Shown: positions 41,920 to 51,936 of the stretch, one piece after another
How the letters are laid out: every line of letters begins with the position of its first letter
How positions within the stretch are numbered: the first letter of the stretch is position 1
Source of the DNA: Bacillus massiliigorillae
GTDB taxonomy: Bacteria > Bacillota > Bacilli > Bacillales > DSM-1321
Assembly (NCBI RefSeq): GCF_000380245.2
Contig: NZ_HG428745.1
Location: forward strand, 7,374-71,373
DNA: 64,000 nt
Direction of reading: 5' to 3'
Position numbers and translations under genes: made by a program
Notes under the pieces: model-generated
The model's input: the letters and a program-made list of their open reading frames with translations, nothing else
Told to the model about the DNA's origin: nothing
Database searches by the model: none

Positions 41920-42474
41920 TTACTTTGGAAATCCAATTTCATCAAAAGGAAAGAAACGAAGCTTCACTTCCCCAAGAACAGCCTCATCTTTAACGAATCC
42001 AAAATATCTACTATCATTACTATTCTGTCGATTATCACCTAGTACAAATAAAGAACCCTCTGGAACTTTTGTTTTTCCTGTTCTCTCACTTAACGTAAAA
42101 TCATCAGTCAACTTTTTCCCTGGTTCAAGCTCGTCTTTTTTCTCTTGTAAATAAGGTTCTTTATATTCTTTCCCATTTATATATAGAACATCATTTTTCA
42201 TTTCAATTGTATCACCTGGTAAACCTATTACTCTCTTAATAATATATTTACTGTCTACTAAATTGCTTTGAAATACAATCGTATCAAATCGCTTAATCTT
42301 ACTAATTTTACTTACGATTACTTTATTTTTATCATGAAAAGTAGGCTCCATCGATTGACCAGAAACCGTAATTGGCGTAAATAAAAATTGGCGACATACA
42401 AACACTATTACGACAGCAAATATAATGGGTTTAATCCAAGAAAGTATTTCTTTTGCTACTGCGTTTTTCTCCAC
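41920..42474 (-). CDS. sipS: Signal peptidase I
   Basis: This 184-residue type I signal peptidase has one N-terminal membrane anchor (about 13-32). The catalytic Ser41 is in TVSGQSMEPTF, the Lys80 general base in YIIKRVIGLPGD, and the SGDNR-type box reads VLGDNRQNSNDSRYFGFV. It cleaves secretory signal peptides outside the membrane. Bacillus genomes have several paralogues (SipS/T/U/V/W); this is the P-type, without the ER-type substitution of SipW. Which paralogue it is cannot be fixed here. Confidence 0.93.
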   Translation of the reverse strand: MEKNAVAKEILSWIKPIIFAVVIVFVCRQFLFTPITVSGQSMEPTFHDKNKVIVSKISKIKRFDTIVFQSNLVDSKYIIKRVIGLPGDTIEMKNDVLYINGKEYKEPYLQEKKDELEPGKKLTDDFTLSERTGKTKVPEGSLFVLGDNRQNSNDSRYFGFVKDEAVLGEVKLRFFPFDEIGFPK

Positions 42475-42853
42475 ACCTTCACCTCTAATTCTTTCATTAA
42501 CTTAATTTCTATTATACTACATAGATTTTTTCTTCTTCTAATTGTTTATCCTTTACTATCTTCTGTTTTCAAACTTATAATGATTAATGATTCTTAAATA
42601 TTTTATAGAGTTCAACAACACTTTTAAAGAATAAAACCTTTTTTTCTTCTAATAAAAATGCAAGTTGCTTAGTTGAATTATATTATTACAAATAATTTTT
42701 TCCTATATCAAACTTTTTGTCAAACTCGTCCGTTTAATTAATAACTTGATTTTTAAATTTATAAAGAGTTTATCAAAATTTTGAACAGGATAAATATATT
42801 CTACAAGTTCAATTGCATTTAATTTATAACAATTAGATTGGAATGGATCAACT
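42475..42853. other. AT-rich intergenic region
   Basis: Divergent promoter region between the signal peptidase and acyltransferase genes. No strong hairpin or operator is recognised. Confidence 0.5.
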
Positions 42854-42943
42854 ATGAAGAACAGAAAAACATATGTATGTTACCGGGATAATGGAAACAA
42901 ACAACTAGAAGAAAAACTATACCGAGGCACTCAAAATGTCTAA
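42854..42943 (+). CDS. Short upstream ORF overlapping the acyltransferase start
   Basis: A 29-codon frame starts at an ATG at 42854 and ends at 42941-42943, 8 nt inside the acyltransferase gene. The peptide (MKNRKTYVCYRDNGNKQLEE..) is hydrophilic and unfamiliar. The acyltransferase gene itself has only a weak ribosome site, so coupled translation through this frame is possible. It could also be a chance frame; its own ribosome site (GGAATGG) is poor. Confidence 0.35.
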   Translation: MKNRKTYVCYRDNGNKQLEEKLYRGTQNV

Positions 42944-44780
42944 AGGAAGAAATCGATATATCCCTGGTTTAGATGGACTTAGAGCATTAGCAGTTTTAGC
43001 CGTAATCGCTTATCATCTTAATTTCAACTGGGCTTCAGGAGGACTATTAGGCGTAACAATTTTCTTCGTCCTATCAGGTTATTTAATTACTAATTTACTT
43101 TTAATTGAGTGGGAGCAAACTCGCCGCATAGATTTAAAAAACTTTTGGATTCGTCGAGCAAGAAGATTACTTCCAGGTATGCTAACGATGGTGCTCATCA
43201 TTACAGCATGGATTACATTATTCGACCAAGCATTCTTAGCAAAACTACAAGATGATTTTTGGGCAGCAATTTTATATGTTAGTAACTGGTGGTATATTTT
43301 CCATGATTTATCTTATTTTGAAAGCATGGGTGTTCCATCTGTACTAACACATTTTTGGTCTTTAGCAATTGAAGAGCAATTCTATATTATTTGGCCATTA
43401 TTTATTTTTCTTGCTTTATCAATCAAGTTAAAAAGAAAGCCTCTACTTATCTTGATTATTTTGATGGCTACTATATCTGCATTAGCTATGGGATTCATGT
43501 ATAAACCAGGCGTCGATCCAAGCCGAGTGTACTATGGTACAGATACAAGAGCTTTCTCATTACTAATTGGTGCAATTCTAGCATTTGTTTGGCCAAGTCA
43601 TAAACTTTCTGCAAGAATTCCGAAGAAGCTACGACTTTCAATGGATTTGATTGGAATCGTCTCATTCATTAGTTTATTGATTATGATTTATTCTTCAAAT
43701 CAATATAGTGGATTTTTATACCTTGGTGGTATGGTACTCGCTTCAATAATAACAGCAATATTAATTGCTAGTATCGTACATCCATCAAGTACCATTAATA
43801 AAGTGCTAGGCGTTAAACCGTTACGTTGGATTGGCGTTCGATCATATGGGATTTATTTATGGCATTATCCTATTATTCTACTAACTAATCCACTAGTTAA
43901 TACAGAAAAGCCAAGCCTGTTGCACATAGCCTTTCAAATCGCATTAACTTTTGTTATTGCAGAATTATCGTATAAATACATTGAGAATCCAATTCGACGG
44001 GGTTGTATCAAACAATTTATTAAAAAAGTTAAATCAGGTAATTGGAAGCTAAAACAACTTTCAACTAGCCGTTGGGTTGCACTAGGATGTGGTTTAATTA
44101 TTGTATTCATCTCAACCATTGGGCTTGCTGCAACACCTACTGATCAAGCATCGGAAGAAAAAGCAAATAGTACGCGTCCGTTAGAAATAGTAACTGACAA
44201 CAATAAACAAGAACAAACTGATGCATCCGTGAAATATAATAAAGAAATAAAAGAACAACCAAAAGGAAACGCGAAAGAAGATTCAGAATTACAAAAAGTA
44301 CCACAGCACGAAACTAATCAAGTAATCAATGTTATTGGAGATTCTGTAGTCCTTGATGTTGCACCATTTCTTCAAGAGAAATTCCAAAATATAAACATTG
44401 ATGCCAAAGTTGGACGTCAAATGTCCAAAGCCGAAGAAGTTTATCATCAATTTGAACAAAACGGAAAAGCTGGTGACACAATCATTATCGGCCTTGGATC
44501 AAATGGAGCATTTTCATCTTCCCAATTACATTCTCTTTTAAGTGCAATTGGGACCGAGAAAAAGATCATTTTAATCAATACACGAGTACCTAGACCATGG
44601 GAATCAGTTGTTAATAATGCATTAAAAGAGGCAGCTACTAATAATCAAAATGTTACATTAGTCGATTGGTATTCACATAGTGCTGGTCATAATGAATACT
44701 TTGCTCCTGATGGAGTTCACCTAACAAAAACAGGCTCACAAGCTTATGCATCACTAATCGAGCAAACTATTAATAACTAA
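42936..44780 (+). CDS. OatA-like acyltransferase (acyltransferase-3 plus SGNH)
   Basis: The 614-residue membrane protein has an N-terminal acyltransferase-3 domain (about 1-370, ten or so TM segments; YIPGLDGLRALAVLAVIAYHL, SLAIEEQFYIIWPL), another TM, a Gln/Lys/Glu-rich linker and a C-terminal extracellular SGNH esterase-type domain (about 440-614). The SGNH parts are VIGDSVVLD (Ser), GLGSNGAF (Gly/Asn) and FAPDGVHLTKTG (Asp/His). This is the layout of OatA, which O-acetylates peptidoglycan MurNAc and gives lysozyme resistance; related enzymes acetylate other wall polymers. Confidence 0.88.
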   Translation: MSKGRNRYIPGLDGLRALAVLAVIAYHLNFNWASGGLLGVTIFFVLSGYLITNLLLIEWEQTRRIDLKNFWIRRARRLLPGMLTMVLIITAWITLFDQAFLAKLQDDFWAAILYVSNWWYIFHDLSYFESMGVPSVLTHFWSLAIEEQFYIIWPLFIFLALSIKLKRKPLLILIILMATISALAMGFMYKPGVDPSRVYYGTDTRAFSLLIGAILAFVWPSHKLSARIPKKLRLSMDLIGIVSFISLLIMIYSSNQYSGFLYLGGMVLASIITAILIASIVHPSSTINKVLGVKPLRWIGVRSYGIYLWHYPIILLTNPLVNTEKPSLLHIAFQIALTFVIAELSYKYIENPIRRGCIKQFIKKVKSGNWKLKQLSTSRWVALGCGLIIVFISTIGLAATPTDQASEEKANSTRPLEIVTDNNKQEQTDASVKYNKEIKEQPKGNAKEDSELQKVPQHETNQVINVIGDSVVLDVAPFLQEKFQNINIDAKVGRQMSKAEEVYHQFEQNGKAGDTIIIGLGSNGAFSSSQLHSLLSAIGTEKKIILINTRVPRPWESVVNNALKEAATNNQNVTLVDWYSHSAGHNEYFAPDGVHLTKTGSQAYASLIEQTINN

Positions 44781-45114
44781 ATGAGATTAACCAATAAGTC
44801 CAAATAAATGAATTTGGCTTATATGTATGGGAAGTTATTCATTACGATTATAAGAAAATATCGAGGGCACCATTTCCACCAGAAGCGCCAAATTTATACC
44901 TTTTTAGTCTACTAAATCAAACTGAGATTTAATTGAAAACGAATTAGAATGGTACAAAAAGCGTAAAAGGGCTGTACGACAAGTGATTTTCATCACTTGT
45001 CGTACAGCCTAAAATAAAATAGTGTCTAAATGAATTCAGACACAGTAATGTATACAATTATTCATTTGAATTGTTACCTACCGCTATCATTTAAGCCCCA
45101 TTACTTCCTAAATC
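44781..45114. other. Intergenic region with a terminator
   Basis: Apart from the strong dyad at 44969-45010 it holds no gene. It separates the convergent acyltransferase and ComFB-like genes. Confidence 0.6.
44969..45010. terminator. Terminator, GGCTGTCC family
   Basis: GGGCTGTACGACAAGTGAT and ATCACTTGTCGTACAGCC form an almost perfect stem with a 5-nt loop. The right arm is changed in step with the left compared with the copy at 1719. Confidence 0.85.
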
Positions 45115-45390
45115 TTAATGCTTAGAATATTTCCCTACAGCATATATGGCTTTAATGATTCTTTTATTAATCCACTTTAAATTCTCCGGTGTGTTTAAAG
45201 CATCATATGCATGCTTTCGTGCTTCATCCGTTGCAACATAATGTGTTGGAAGATTGTTCAAACTAATTGCAATGATTTCATTACGGCATGATTCGCAATG
45301 ACAAAAAGCTTGATACTCAGGCCCTGCCATAGCTATCGTCACAAGCGTTACTACAATCTCTTCCATAACATTTACATAGTCTTTTATCAT
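45115..45390 (-). CDS. Late competence development ComFB-like protein
   Basis: The ATG at 45390, preceded by GGGAGAG, gives 91 residues; the longer frame from 45465 is less likely. The sequence MIKDYVNVMEEIVVTLV.. with FCHCESCRNEIIAISLNNLPTHYV matches the ComFB family. Its C-x-C-x2-C arrangement in ComFB proteins can bind zinc, and some relatives sense c-di-GMP or c-di-AMP. Here it is away from comFA/comFC and has no clear partner. Confidence 0.8.
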   Translation of the reverse strand: MIKDYVNVMEEIVVTLVTIAMAGPEYQAFCHCESCRNEIIAISLNNLPTHYVATDEARKHAYDALNTPENLKWINKRIIKAIYAVGKYSKH

Positions 45391-45575
45391 CTCTCTCCCG
45401 CTTTCATTGTGAGTTGTTCGCTTACTCCTGCATAGTTTATAAGAAAAAATATCCACAAGTGTCAATTTGAATTTTTTTATTATTCTCTATAAAATTATAT
45501 ACAAAGTCCTATAAGAATTCGATAGTCATAGGGAATTTATTTCTCATAACCGAATTTTCACCATCAGACTAGGCA

Positions 45576-47274
45576 TTATTTCCTCTTTCCTACTTTAAAT
45601 TGCGACATCAAATCTTGAAGATTTCCCACAAGTTCTGTCAATGCCTGAGCAGAACGAGAAATTTCTTCCATCGCAGCAAGCTGTTCTTCCGTTGCTGCAC
45701 TAGATTCCTGACTAGAATCCACTACCAATTCCGCTTTCTCTTGTACTAAACCTATGACCTTTAAAATAACTTTGGCAACTGCACTAATTTCATCAATTGC
45801 TATCGAAACAGTTTGTACTTTCCTCGTTACAACTTCTATACTACTTTCAATATTAGCAAACGCTACCGTTGTATCTTCTGTATACTCAATTCCTTTATTA
45901 ATCATTCCATTCTCGATTTCCATTGCATGAACTGCTTTTTCTGTTTCTTTCTGAATGAGATCAATCATTCTAAAAATTTCGATTGAAGAGTTCTTCGTTT
46001 CCTCCGCCAACTTTCTCACTTCACCTGCTACAACTGTGAAACATCTTCCAGACTCTCCTGCTCTTGCTGCTTCGATAGCTGCATTCAAGGCCAATAAATT
46101 TGTTTGATCAGATACATTCGTAATAAATAGTTGTCACTTTACTAATTTCTTTAGAAAGCTCCCCAAGCTCCATAATCATCTTTGTTGTTCCATTTACAGA
46201 ACGCCCTATCTTTTGCATTTGATCTACAATCGTTTTTAAGGATTTTGCTCCAATATTCGCTTGCAGAGCAGCATTTTTCGTAGCTAACAGCATATCATCG
46301 GTGCTTTGTGAAATATTCGATATTTCTGCATTCATTTCTTGAATCTGTCCATTCACATCATAAACAGATGCCAATTGTGTTTTTGCGCCATCTTCAGTGT
46401 CCTGTGCAATATTTGCTAATACTTTTGATGCTTCTGCACTTTGTTCAGCAGAGGCCATTAATTGTAAGGACTGAGAAGCCACATGTGAAGAAAAATCAAC
46501 AACTTCACCAACCACTGAATGTAAATTACCAGTCATGTTGTTTAATGCCATTACCATGTCACCAAGCTCATCTTTATTTTTCACATTCATCTTTTCTATA
46601 GTTAAATCGCCATCTGCTACACTTTCAAGTGCACGAGATGCAATTTGCACTGGTTTAGAGATATTGCGAGAAATAAAGTATGCAATTGTAGCTGCAACAA
46701 CTACAATGACAGACAATATCACAATAATTACATTCATGATAGAATGCGTCTCTTCTAATAGTGCCGTACTTTCTTTATTAATTAATTCATTCTGTTCTTT
46801 CACAATTAGTGTAGATTTTTCTACGATTAAATTATTAGCTTCATGAATTTTAGTTAACAGTGCATCTCTTTCTACCTTCTGATTCTTCGGCAACGCAATT
46901 AGCATTAGCTTATCATCAATATATGTCTTATTAATCTCAAGAATTTCATTAATTAAGTCAAGGTGTTTTTGTATTTTCAGTATATGTTTCAGTTCTTCCG
47001 CCTTCGCCTCAAACATTGCATTCATTTCTTTATGCTTAGTAAAATACTCAGGATCATCTAAGCTTAAGTAAGCTAATAATAAAGCGTGCTTTTCGTTCGC
47101 ATAGTCAAGCAAATCGTTAACCTTATTAATTTTTTCTACTCGTTGATTTATCATATTATGATAATCATTGGCTATTTTGTTCATTTGATATAAACCAATC
47201 AGACCTGTTCCAAGAACAAGGAGAATAACGATAGAAAATCCTAAATATAACTTTTTCAATACAGTGATTTTCAT
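45576..47274 (-). pseudogene. Methyl-accepting chemotaxis protein, frameshifted
   Basis: The ATG at 47274 follows GGAGGTTATT. The first frame encodes two membrane segments around a four-helix sensor (about 10-210), HAMP and the first part of the signalling domain, ending in ISKVTTIYYECI at 46108. The other frame resumes at NVSDQTNLLALNAAIEAARAGESG and ends at 45576. One extra base in ACTATTTATTACGAA (near 46125) explains the break. The hairpin tip also carries a change (GESGRCFTVVAGEV instead of the usual GRGFxVVAxEV), supporting real decay rather than only a sequencing error. Confidence 0.85.
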
Positions 47275-47316
47275 AATAACCTCCATTTTACTAAGCTCAC
47301 ATCAATAAAAGTAGAA

Positions 47317-47907
47317 TTACTTCGAATTTTTTCGAGCGAATGAATTTTGTCTTGCATACATCCAAATGCCATCTCTAATCACTTCTGCCATCATAAATAC
47401 ATCATGAAGTCTTGTGCTTTGAATAACTAAGTAATCCATAAAACCACTAATATTGACAATTCCTTTTATATGAGCATGTCCAACAGGGGTTAACTCCTTC
47501 TGTACACCTGCACCAGGCTTTATAGGACCCGCTTGTACAATAACTTTACCTACGTTCTTCTTTTGTCCTAAACAAGCATCTATAGCCAGAATGTAAGCAT
47601 TCATATGGTTAGTTATTATCTCTTTGTATACATCATCTAAATTAATCGCGTGAATCGGTTCAAAAAGAGTTCCGTATACTTTGTATGGAAAATTAGTCAC
47701 TTTATTTAATAAGGTTCCTACCAATGGACCTAAACTATCACCAGTAGCACGATCACTTCCTATACACATAATGACAATCTCTTTGTTTACAACTGGCATA
47801 TTTAACTCTGTCAATTTCTCAGCAATACGTTGACTTGCCTTTTCATCACTTATATTTATATAATTCTTCAGATCATTGTACTTCTTTTCAAAAATATCAT
47901 CCGTCAC
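47317..47907 (-). CDS. yyaC: Spore protease-like YyaC
   Basis: The 196-residue protein contains IVIMCIGSDRATGDSLGPLVG, LDDVYKEI, ILAIDACLGQKKNVGKVIV and GPIKPGAGVQKELTPVGHAHI, which identify the YyaC family, related to the germination protease GPR. In Bacillus it is a sporulation gene. The Asp residues of the GPR-type active site (GSDRxTGD, AIDACLG) are retained. It is a single gene on the minus strand; SigG or SigF control is likely from other species but no promoter was confirmed here. Confidence 0.88.
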   Translation of the reverse strand: MTDDIFEKKYNDLKNYINISDEKASQRIAEKLTELNMPVVNKEIVIMCIGSDRATGDSLGPLVGTLLNKVTNFPYKVYGTLFEPIHAINLDDVYKEIITNHMNAYILAIDACLGQKKNVGKVIVQAGPIKPGAGVQKELTPVGHAHIKGIVNISGFMDYLVIQSTRLHDVFMMAEVIRDGIWMYARQNSFARKNSK

Positions 47908-48029
47908 CTCATCTCACTTCCTCAATATGAATTAAATTATTATATGAATATAAAGTCGGGAGCGTACTACACTTTTGCACTAACCCAGTATCATAAAGCA
48001 GTTACAAAGATTGATTTTTATAACAAAAA

Positions 48030-48073
48030 AATCTCTTTCTTATGGGTAATGTTCTTATCCATAAGAAAGAGAT
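48030..48073 (-). terminator. Terminator of the yczE-like gene
   Basis: A perfect 16-bp inverted repeat (AATCTCTTTCTTATGG / CCATAAGAAAGAGATT) with T-run on the minus strand touches the stop codon. Confidence 0.85.
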
Positions 48074-48685
48074 TCATGAAAATTTGATTTTACCTTTGAA
48101 TACATTGATAAGTGTCAATGTCCATTCAATCGTTGGACCGATTAACAAAACACCCACTAATGTACCCAATCCAACTGTCCCACCTAGAAGAAAACCGCTG
48201 ATTACTAGCATAGCATCTAATCCAATTCGAACAAACTTAATTGATATGCCCCATTTATCACTCAAATAAATCATAAGGCCCTCTAAAGCACCTACACCAA
48301 AATTTGCTGATAGATAAACACCTAATCCCATTCCTAATAAAAACACTCCTACTATAGAAAAAAAATAGGTTTCTACTCCACTAAAAGAGAAAATAGGTAG
48401 CACAATCAAACGATTAATAAAATAACCAACACTTAATGCATTCAATAAGCTTCCCCAGTAAATTTTCGAACGATCTAATAAGAAAACAACAAATAAAACA
48501 ATAGCATTAAATAGTTGACTTAAAGTACCAAATCGAAAGGGTGTGTAATTCTCTAACCCTTGAAGTAAAACGCTAATAGGGTCTACTCCATGACCCGTTG
48601 TAACAAAGAGAATTATACCAATACTAGTTATAAAAGAACCAAATAATACAACGCATGTTTTCCAAAGAAATCTCAAAAAGAACAC
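48074..48685 (-). CDS. YczE/YyaS/YitT-family membrane protein
   Basis: The 203-residue protein has five or six membrane segments. SFITSIGIILFVTTGHGVDPISVLLQGL and GSLLNALSVGYFINRLIVLP are signatures of the YczE/YyaS family, often encoded beside transcription regulators. In B. subtilis YczE affects surfactin production, but the molecular role is unknown. The yyaC neighbour recalls the B. subtilis yyaC-yyaS region only loosely. Confidence 0.85.
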   Translation of the reverse strand: MFFLRFLWKTCVVLFGSFITSIGIILFVTTGHGVDPISVLLQGLENYTPFRFGTLSQLFNAIVLFVVFLLDRSKIYWGSLLNALSVGYFINRLIVLPIFSFSGVETYFFSIVGVFLLGMGLGVYLSANFGVGALEGLMIYLSDKWGISIKFVRIGLDAMLVISGFLLGGTVGLGTLVGVLLIGPTIEWTLTLINVFKGKIKFS

Positions 48686-48748
48686 TTCCCGTTATCTTTG
48701 ATTACTTTAGTTTTTCTATCAGTGAATGATTTTATGTAGATAGCATTA

Positions 48749-49396
48749 TTAACGTATTCCTTGCCATTCTCCTAAAAAAGTCTTCAAATACTCTTCCATA
48801 AATGCATGGCGTTGTTCAGCCATTTGTTTACCATAGCTAGTATTCATCAATCCTTTTAACTTAAGTAGCTTTTCATAAAAATGATTAATAGCTGTTGTTT
48901 TTTGCTTTCGATATTCTTCTTTTGTCAGCTGCTCCCTGACTGGAATCGTCGGATCATATATAAGTTGTCCCTTTGCTCCTGAAAAAGCAAACACTCTAGC
49001 TATCCCTACTGCCCCAATTGCATCTAAACGATCAGCATCCTGTACAACCTTTCCTTCGAGAGTTTTTACTGGTGGCTGTCCACCACCTTTAAATGACATC
49101 GTTGTAATAATTTCAATAATATGTTTACTCGATTCCCCATCTACTTGTAAAGAACGCAGCCACTGTCTCACTTTAGAAATACCTGATTCTTCACTACTAT
49201 TAAGCTTCTCATCTGCAACATCATGCAGTAAAGCAGCCATTTCACAAATAAATAAATCTGCCCCTTCTTTTTCAGCAATGGTTTTCGCTAGTGAGGTTAC
49301 CCTATGTATATGCCACCAATCATGACCGCTTGCTTCATCTGATAATAACTCAAAAACAAACTCTTCTGTTAATCGAATCATTTCACTTTGATTCAT
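48749..49396 (-). CDS. HD-domain phosphohydrolase (YedJ-like)
   Basis: This 215-residue metal-dependent phosphohydrolase has His residues in GHDWWHIHRV, the HD pair in ALLHDVADEKL and a distal Asp in VVQDADRLDAIGAVGIARVF. MSFKGGG and KQMAEQRHAFMEEYL are typical of the YedJ/YpgQ group, which hydrolyses nucleotides or pyrophosphate. The substrate is undetermined. It is divergent from the potassium channel gene. Confidence 0.9.
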   Translation of the reverse strand: MNQSEMIRLTEEFVFELLSDEASGHDWWHIHRVTSLAKTIAEKEGADLFICEMAALLHDVADEKLNSSEESGISKVRQWLRSLQVDGESSKHIIEIITTMSFKGGGQPPVKTLEGKVVQDADRLDAIGAVGIARVFAFSGAKGQLIYDPTIPVREQLTKEEYRKQKTTAINHFYEKLLKLKGLMNTSYGKQMAEQRHAFMEEYLKTFLGEWQGIR

Positions 49397-49503
49397 ATAT
49401 CTTCACTCCTTTTGAACAAATAAATACTATCATAACATGCTTGAGTTTAATCTCTTTTGAACATAATGGATATATAATGCACGAACATTCGGAGTGAGCT
49501 ATA

Positions 49504-50283
49504 ATGATTCAAAAAATTACAAGCCATATATCTAAAATCCCTAAAATAACAAAATTAGTTATCATCATTTTAATTTTAATTACTCTTTTCGGCTTTACAA
49601 TGACCATCATCGAGCCAAAGACATTTCCATCCATTCTTGAAGGTATATGGTGGGCAATTGTAACGACTTCAACTGTCGGTTATGGTGACTACACACCTGT
49701 AACTATTGTTGGAAAATTAATTGGAATCCTATTGATTTTTATCGGGGCTGGATTTGTAACCACTTATTTTGCCACAGTTTCATCTGCGGCTATTTCATCG
49801 GAGGAAAAGCTAATGAATGGAACGAAGGATTTCACAGAAGAAAATCATTATATTATTGTTGGCTGGAATGAACGCTCAAAAAATATCATTTCACGCCTTC
49901 ATGAACAAAAGTCCAAAGTTCCTATTGTATTAATAGATCAAACATTACGGAAGCATCCTGATCGCCATTTCGGCTTTCACTTTATAAACGGAAAAGCGAC
50001 AGAAGATAATGTTTTATTAAAAGCCAATATCCAAAAAGCCGCTAGAATTCTTATTACAGCCGATTTCAAGCAACAAGAGTTTCAAGCGGATATGTTTTCT
50101 ATACTAACTTTAATTGCAAGCAAAGGCTTAAATCCAAACATCTATAGCTGTGTAGAGATTCTCACACTTAGTCAAATGGAAAATGCTAAACGAGCAGGTG
50201 CTGATCATATTATCCAAACCAATATTTTTGCTGGTGCCATTATGGTTAACGTATTAACTGGTGAAAATAATTATGGTACATAA
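49504..50283 (+). CDS. yugO: Potassium channel protein (YugO-like, MthK type)
   Basis: The 259-residue protein has two membrane helices around a selectivity filter TTSTVGYGDYTP (about 53-64), then a RCK/TrkA-N domain (about 110-259) starting EENHYIIVGWNERSKNII. Four subunits form a K+ channel gated through the RCK domain; in B. subtilis YugO mediates potassium signals in biofilms. The 3' end overlaps the convergent YugN-like gene by 13 bp, the same neighbour as in B. subtilis. Confidence 0.92.
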   Translation: MIQKITSHISKIPKITKLVIIILILITLFGFTMTIIEPKTFPSILEGIWWAIVTTSTVGYGDYTPVTIVGKLIGILLIFIGAGFVTTYFATVSSAAISSEEKLMNGTKDFTEENHYIIVGWNERSKNIISRLHEQKSKVPIVLIDQTLRKHPDRHFGFHFINGKATEDNVLLKANIQKAARILITADFKQQEFQADMFSILTLIASKGLNPNIYSCVEILTLSQMENAKRAGADHIIQTNIFAGAIMVNVLTGENNYGT

Positions 50284-50672
50284 AACTCTAATTCTTCAAC
50301 TAAAGCTTTACCTAAAATATGATACTGATTCTGAATATTTGCATCGCTATCAGCAGGCTCAGAGAACTGATTAAACGCTGATGTCACACTACTTGTATAA
50401 GAATGGTCATCTAAGCCACTTTGATATTGATGTGCAAGAACAAATGGAGTTCCTATTTTTACGACTGCACCTTGTTCATCTAATTGACCTTGCACAGCTT
50501 CAAAAGGAACACGCAAATACACATAACCTGGTTCATCAGCCATTTTGTAATCGAAATAACCACTATTATAATCCCAATTACCAGCTATGCTATATCCCAG
50601 CGGCTTCAATATTTGCTCTAACTCGTAAAGAGAAACAATCGTACCTTCTATTTTCGAAGTAATCTTTTGCAT
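50271..50672 (-). CDS. yugN: YugN-like family protein
   Basis: The ATG at 50672 follows AAAGGAGT and gives 133 residues (MQKITSKIEGTIVSLYELEQ..). GYSIAGNWDYNSGYFDYKMADEPGYVYLRVPF and FVLAHQYQSGLDDH match the YugN family. Role unknown; it is a soluble small protein that travels with the yugO channel gene in Bacillus. Confidence 0.88.
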   Translation of the reverse strand: MQKITSKIEGTIVSLYELEQILKPLGYSIAGNWDYNSGYFDYKMADEPGYVYLRVPFEAVQGQLDEQGAVVKIGTPFVLAHQYQSGLDDHSYTSSVTSAFNQFSEPADSDANIQNQYHILGKALVEELEFYVP

Positions 50673-50886
50673 AAGCACACTCCTTTTTCGTATAGATTAA
50701 CCGATTAATGACTTTTTACACGTCTATGCGAACATTTCACGACTTCATTTTTTTCAAAAGAAAACCCCTCACGCTAATTGGTTGAGGGATTTATTCTTTA
50801 TATATGAAATTTGCAATATCATTACAACACTATCAAAAACAAACTATATAGCATCATGCATATTTTATTGTTTGAGAAAGTATTAA

Positions 50887-51060
50887 TCATGCATTTCCAT
50901 ACTGAGCAGTTATAGTCTCATGATTAACTTGTACACGCGAAATCCAATTTTCACAAAGTCTCCCTCTTTCAAAAATAGTTGATATGTTTTAGAAGGTTAC
51001 TATTAACATCGGCTTGTACCAATACTAATTCTTGCAAAACATGTTGATAGTTTATATTTA
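50887..51060 (-). pseudogene. Remnant of an exosporium/coat-type protein
   Basis: Minus-strand pieces in different frames read ..QHVLQELVLVQADVNSNLL.., ..FERGDFVKIGF and ..RVQVNHETITAQYGNA-stop. The second resembles FLNEGDIITLRF and the third QTYGNASL in the intact gene next door (51142-51714). At least two frameshifts are needed. The rest of 50673-50886 has a short dyad (CCCTC/GAGGG, about 50766-50788) but no gene. Confidence 0.5.
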
Positions 51061-51141
51061 TCATTAGTCCATAAATTTCTGAAAGATAAATATAGGGGAC
51101 TAAAAAAGGCGTTTTCAGATTGAGTCCACCTCTTTTTTTAA

Positions 51142-51714
51142 TCACTCAAAAACATGACATTTCATTTTAAATTTTTGATCAACAACTAAAGACGCATTTC
51201 CATATGTTTGAACTTCTCCAGCAACAAAACTAAAGCGAAGTGTAATGATATCTCCTTCATTCAAAAATCGCTCAATCGTACGCGAAAGCGTAACTTCGTG
51301 AGAAACAGAACCAGTACCATTATTCGAATTGAACAAGGAAGCAGAACTTGTTTGATCAACTTCTCCATTTATATAAATATTGACATACACTCTTGCTAAA
51401 GCATCTGCAGGAATAACTTGTAATACATTCACGCCAAAAGTAATCTCATAAATACCTGATGATAATACAGTAATAGAATCTGTTGCAACATCTGGCAATA
51501 CTCTACGAAATGGCCCAAGCTGTGTAAAGTCTACTAAGGCTCCCTGTACAACAGGTATCTCCGCCAGAGCTGGCGGAATTGGATTTGGATTATATAAAGA
51601 ACCAAAGGCTAAGCACTCACTTTTGATAACCTCTTCAGGTTGGTGATGATGGTGATGATTAGATGGACGACAGCTACAAGGTTTATCTGAACAATAACAA
51701 TTTTGAAAACCCAT
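51142..51714 (-). CDS. Exosporium-type protein with Cys/His-rich N-terminus and TNF-like C-domain
   Basis: The 190-residue protein starts MGFQNCYCSDKPCSC, has a run of five His and then a domain with SITVLSSGIYEITFGVNVL, VYVNIYINGEV and FLNEGDIITLRFSF. The layout SECLAFGSLYN.. followed by a beta-sandwich recalls ExsF/BxpB and the C-terminal domains of BclA-like proteins of the B. cereus group exosporium, though I do not recognise it as a named gene. AAGGAGGGATATT precedes the ATG. Expression late in sporulation is expected but no promoter was confirmed. Confidence 0.7.
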   Translation of the reverse strand: MGFQNCYCSDKPCSCRPSNHHHHHQPEEVIKSECLAFGSLYNPNPIPPALAEIPVVQGALVDFTQLGPFRRVLPDVATDSITVLSSGIYEITFGVNVLQVIPADALARVYVNIYINGEVDQTSSASLFNSNNGTGSVSHEVTLSRTIERFLNEGDIITLRFSFVAGEVQTYGNASLVVDQKFKMKCHVFE

Positions 51715-51936
51715 AATATCCCTCCTTTATAATGAGCTATACTATATTAAGATGACATCAAAAAAAATTTGCTTGTACATTTATCATATGTTTCCTTCAT
51801 TAACAATCTAGATTTTTCAAATCTCATATAAACACCTATAAAAAAGAAGAAAAAACCTCTTACAGAACACTTCTCCATTTTTGCACAAATAAAAAACTTG
51901 CCTTACAGCGTGGCCCTAACAATAAAAATTATTGAA

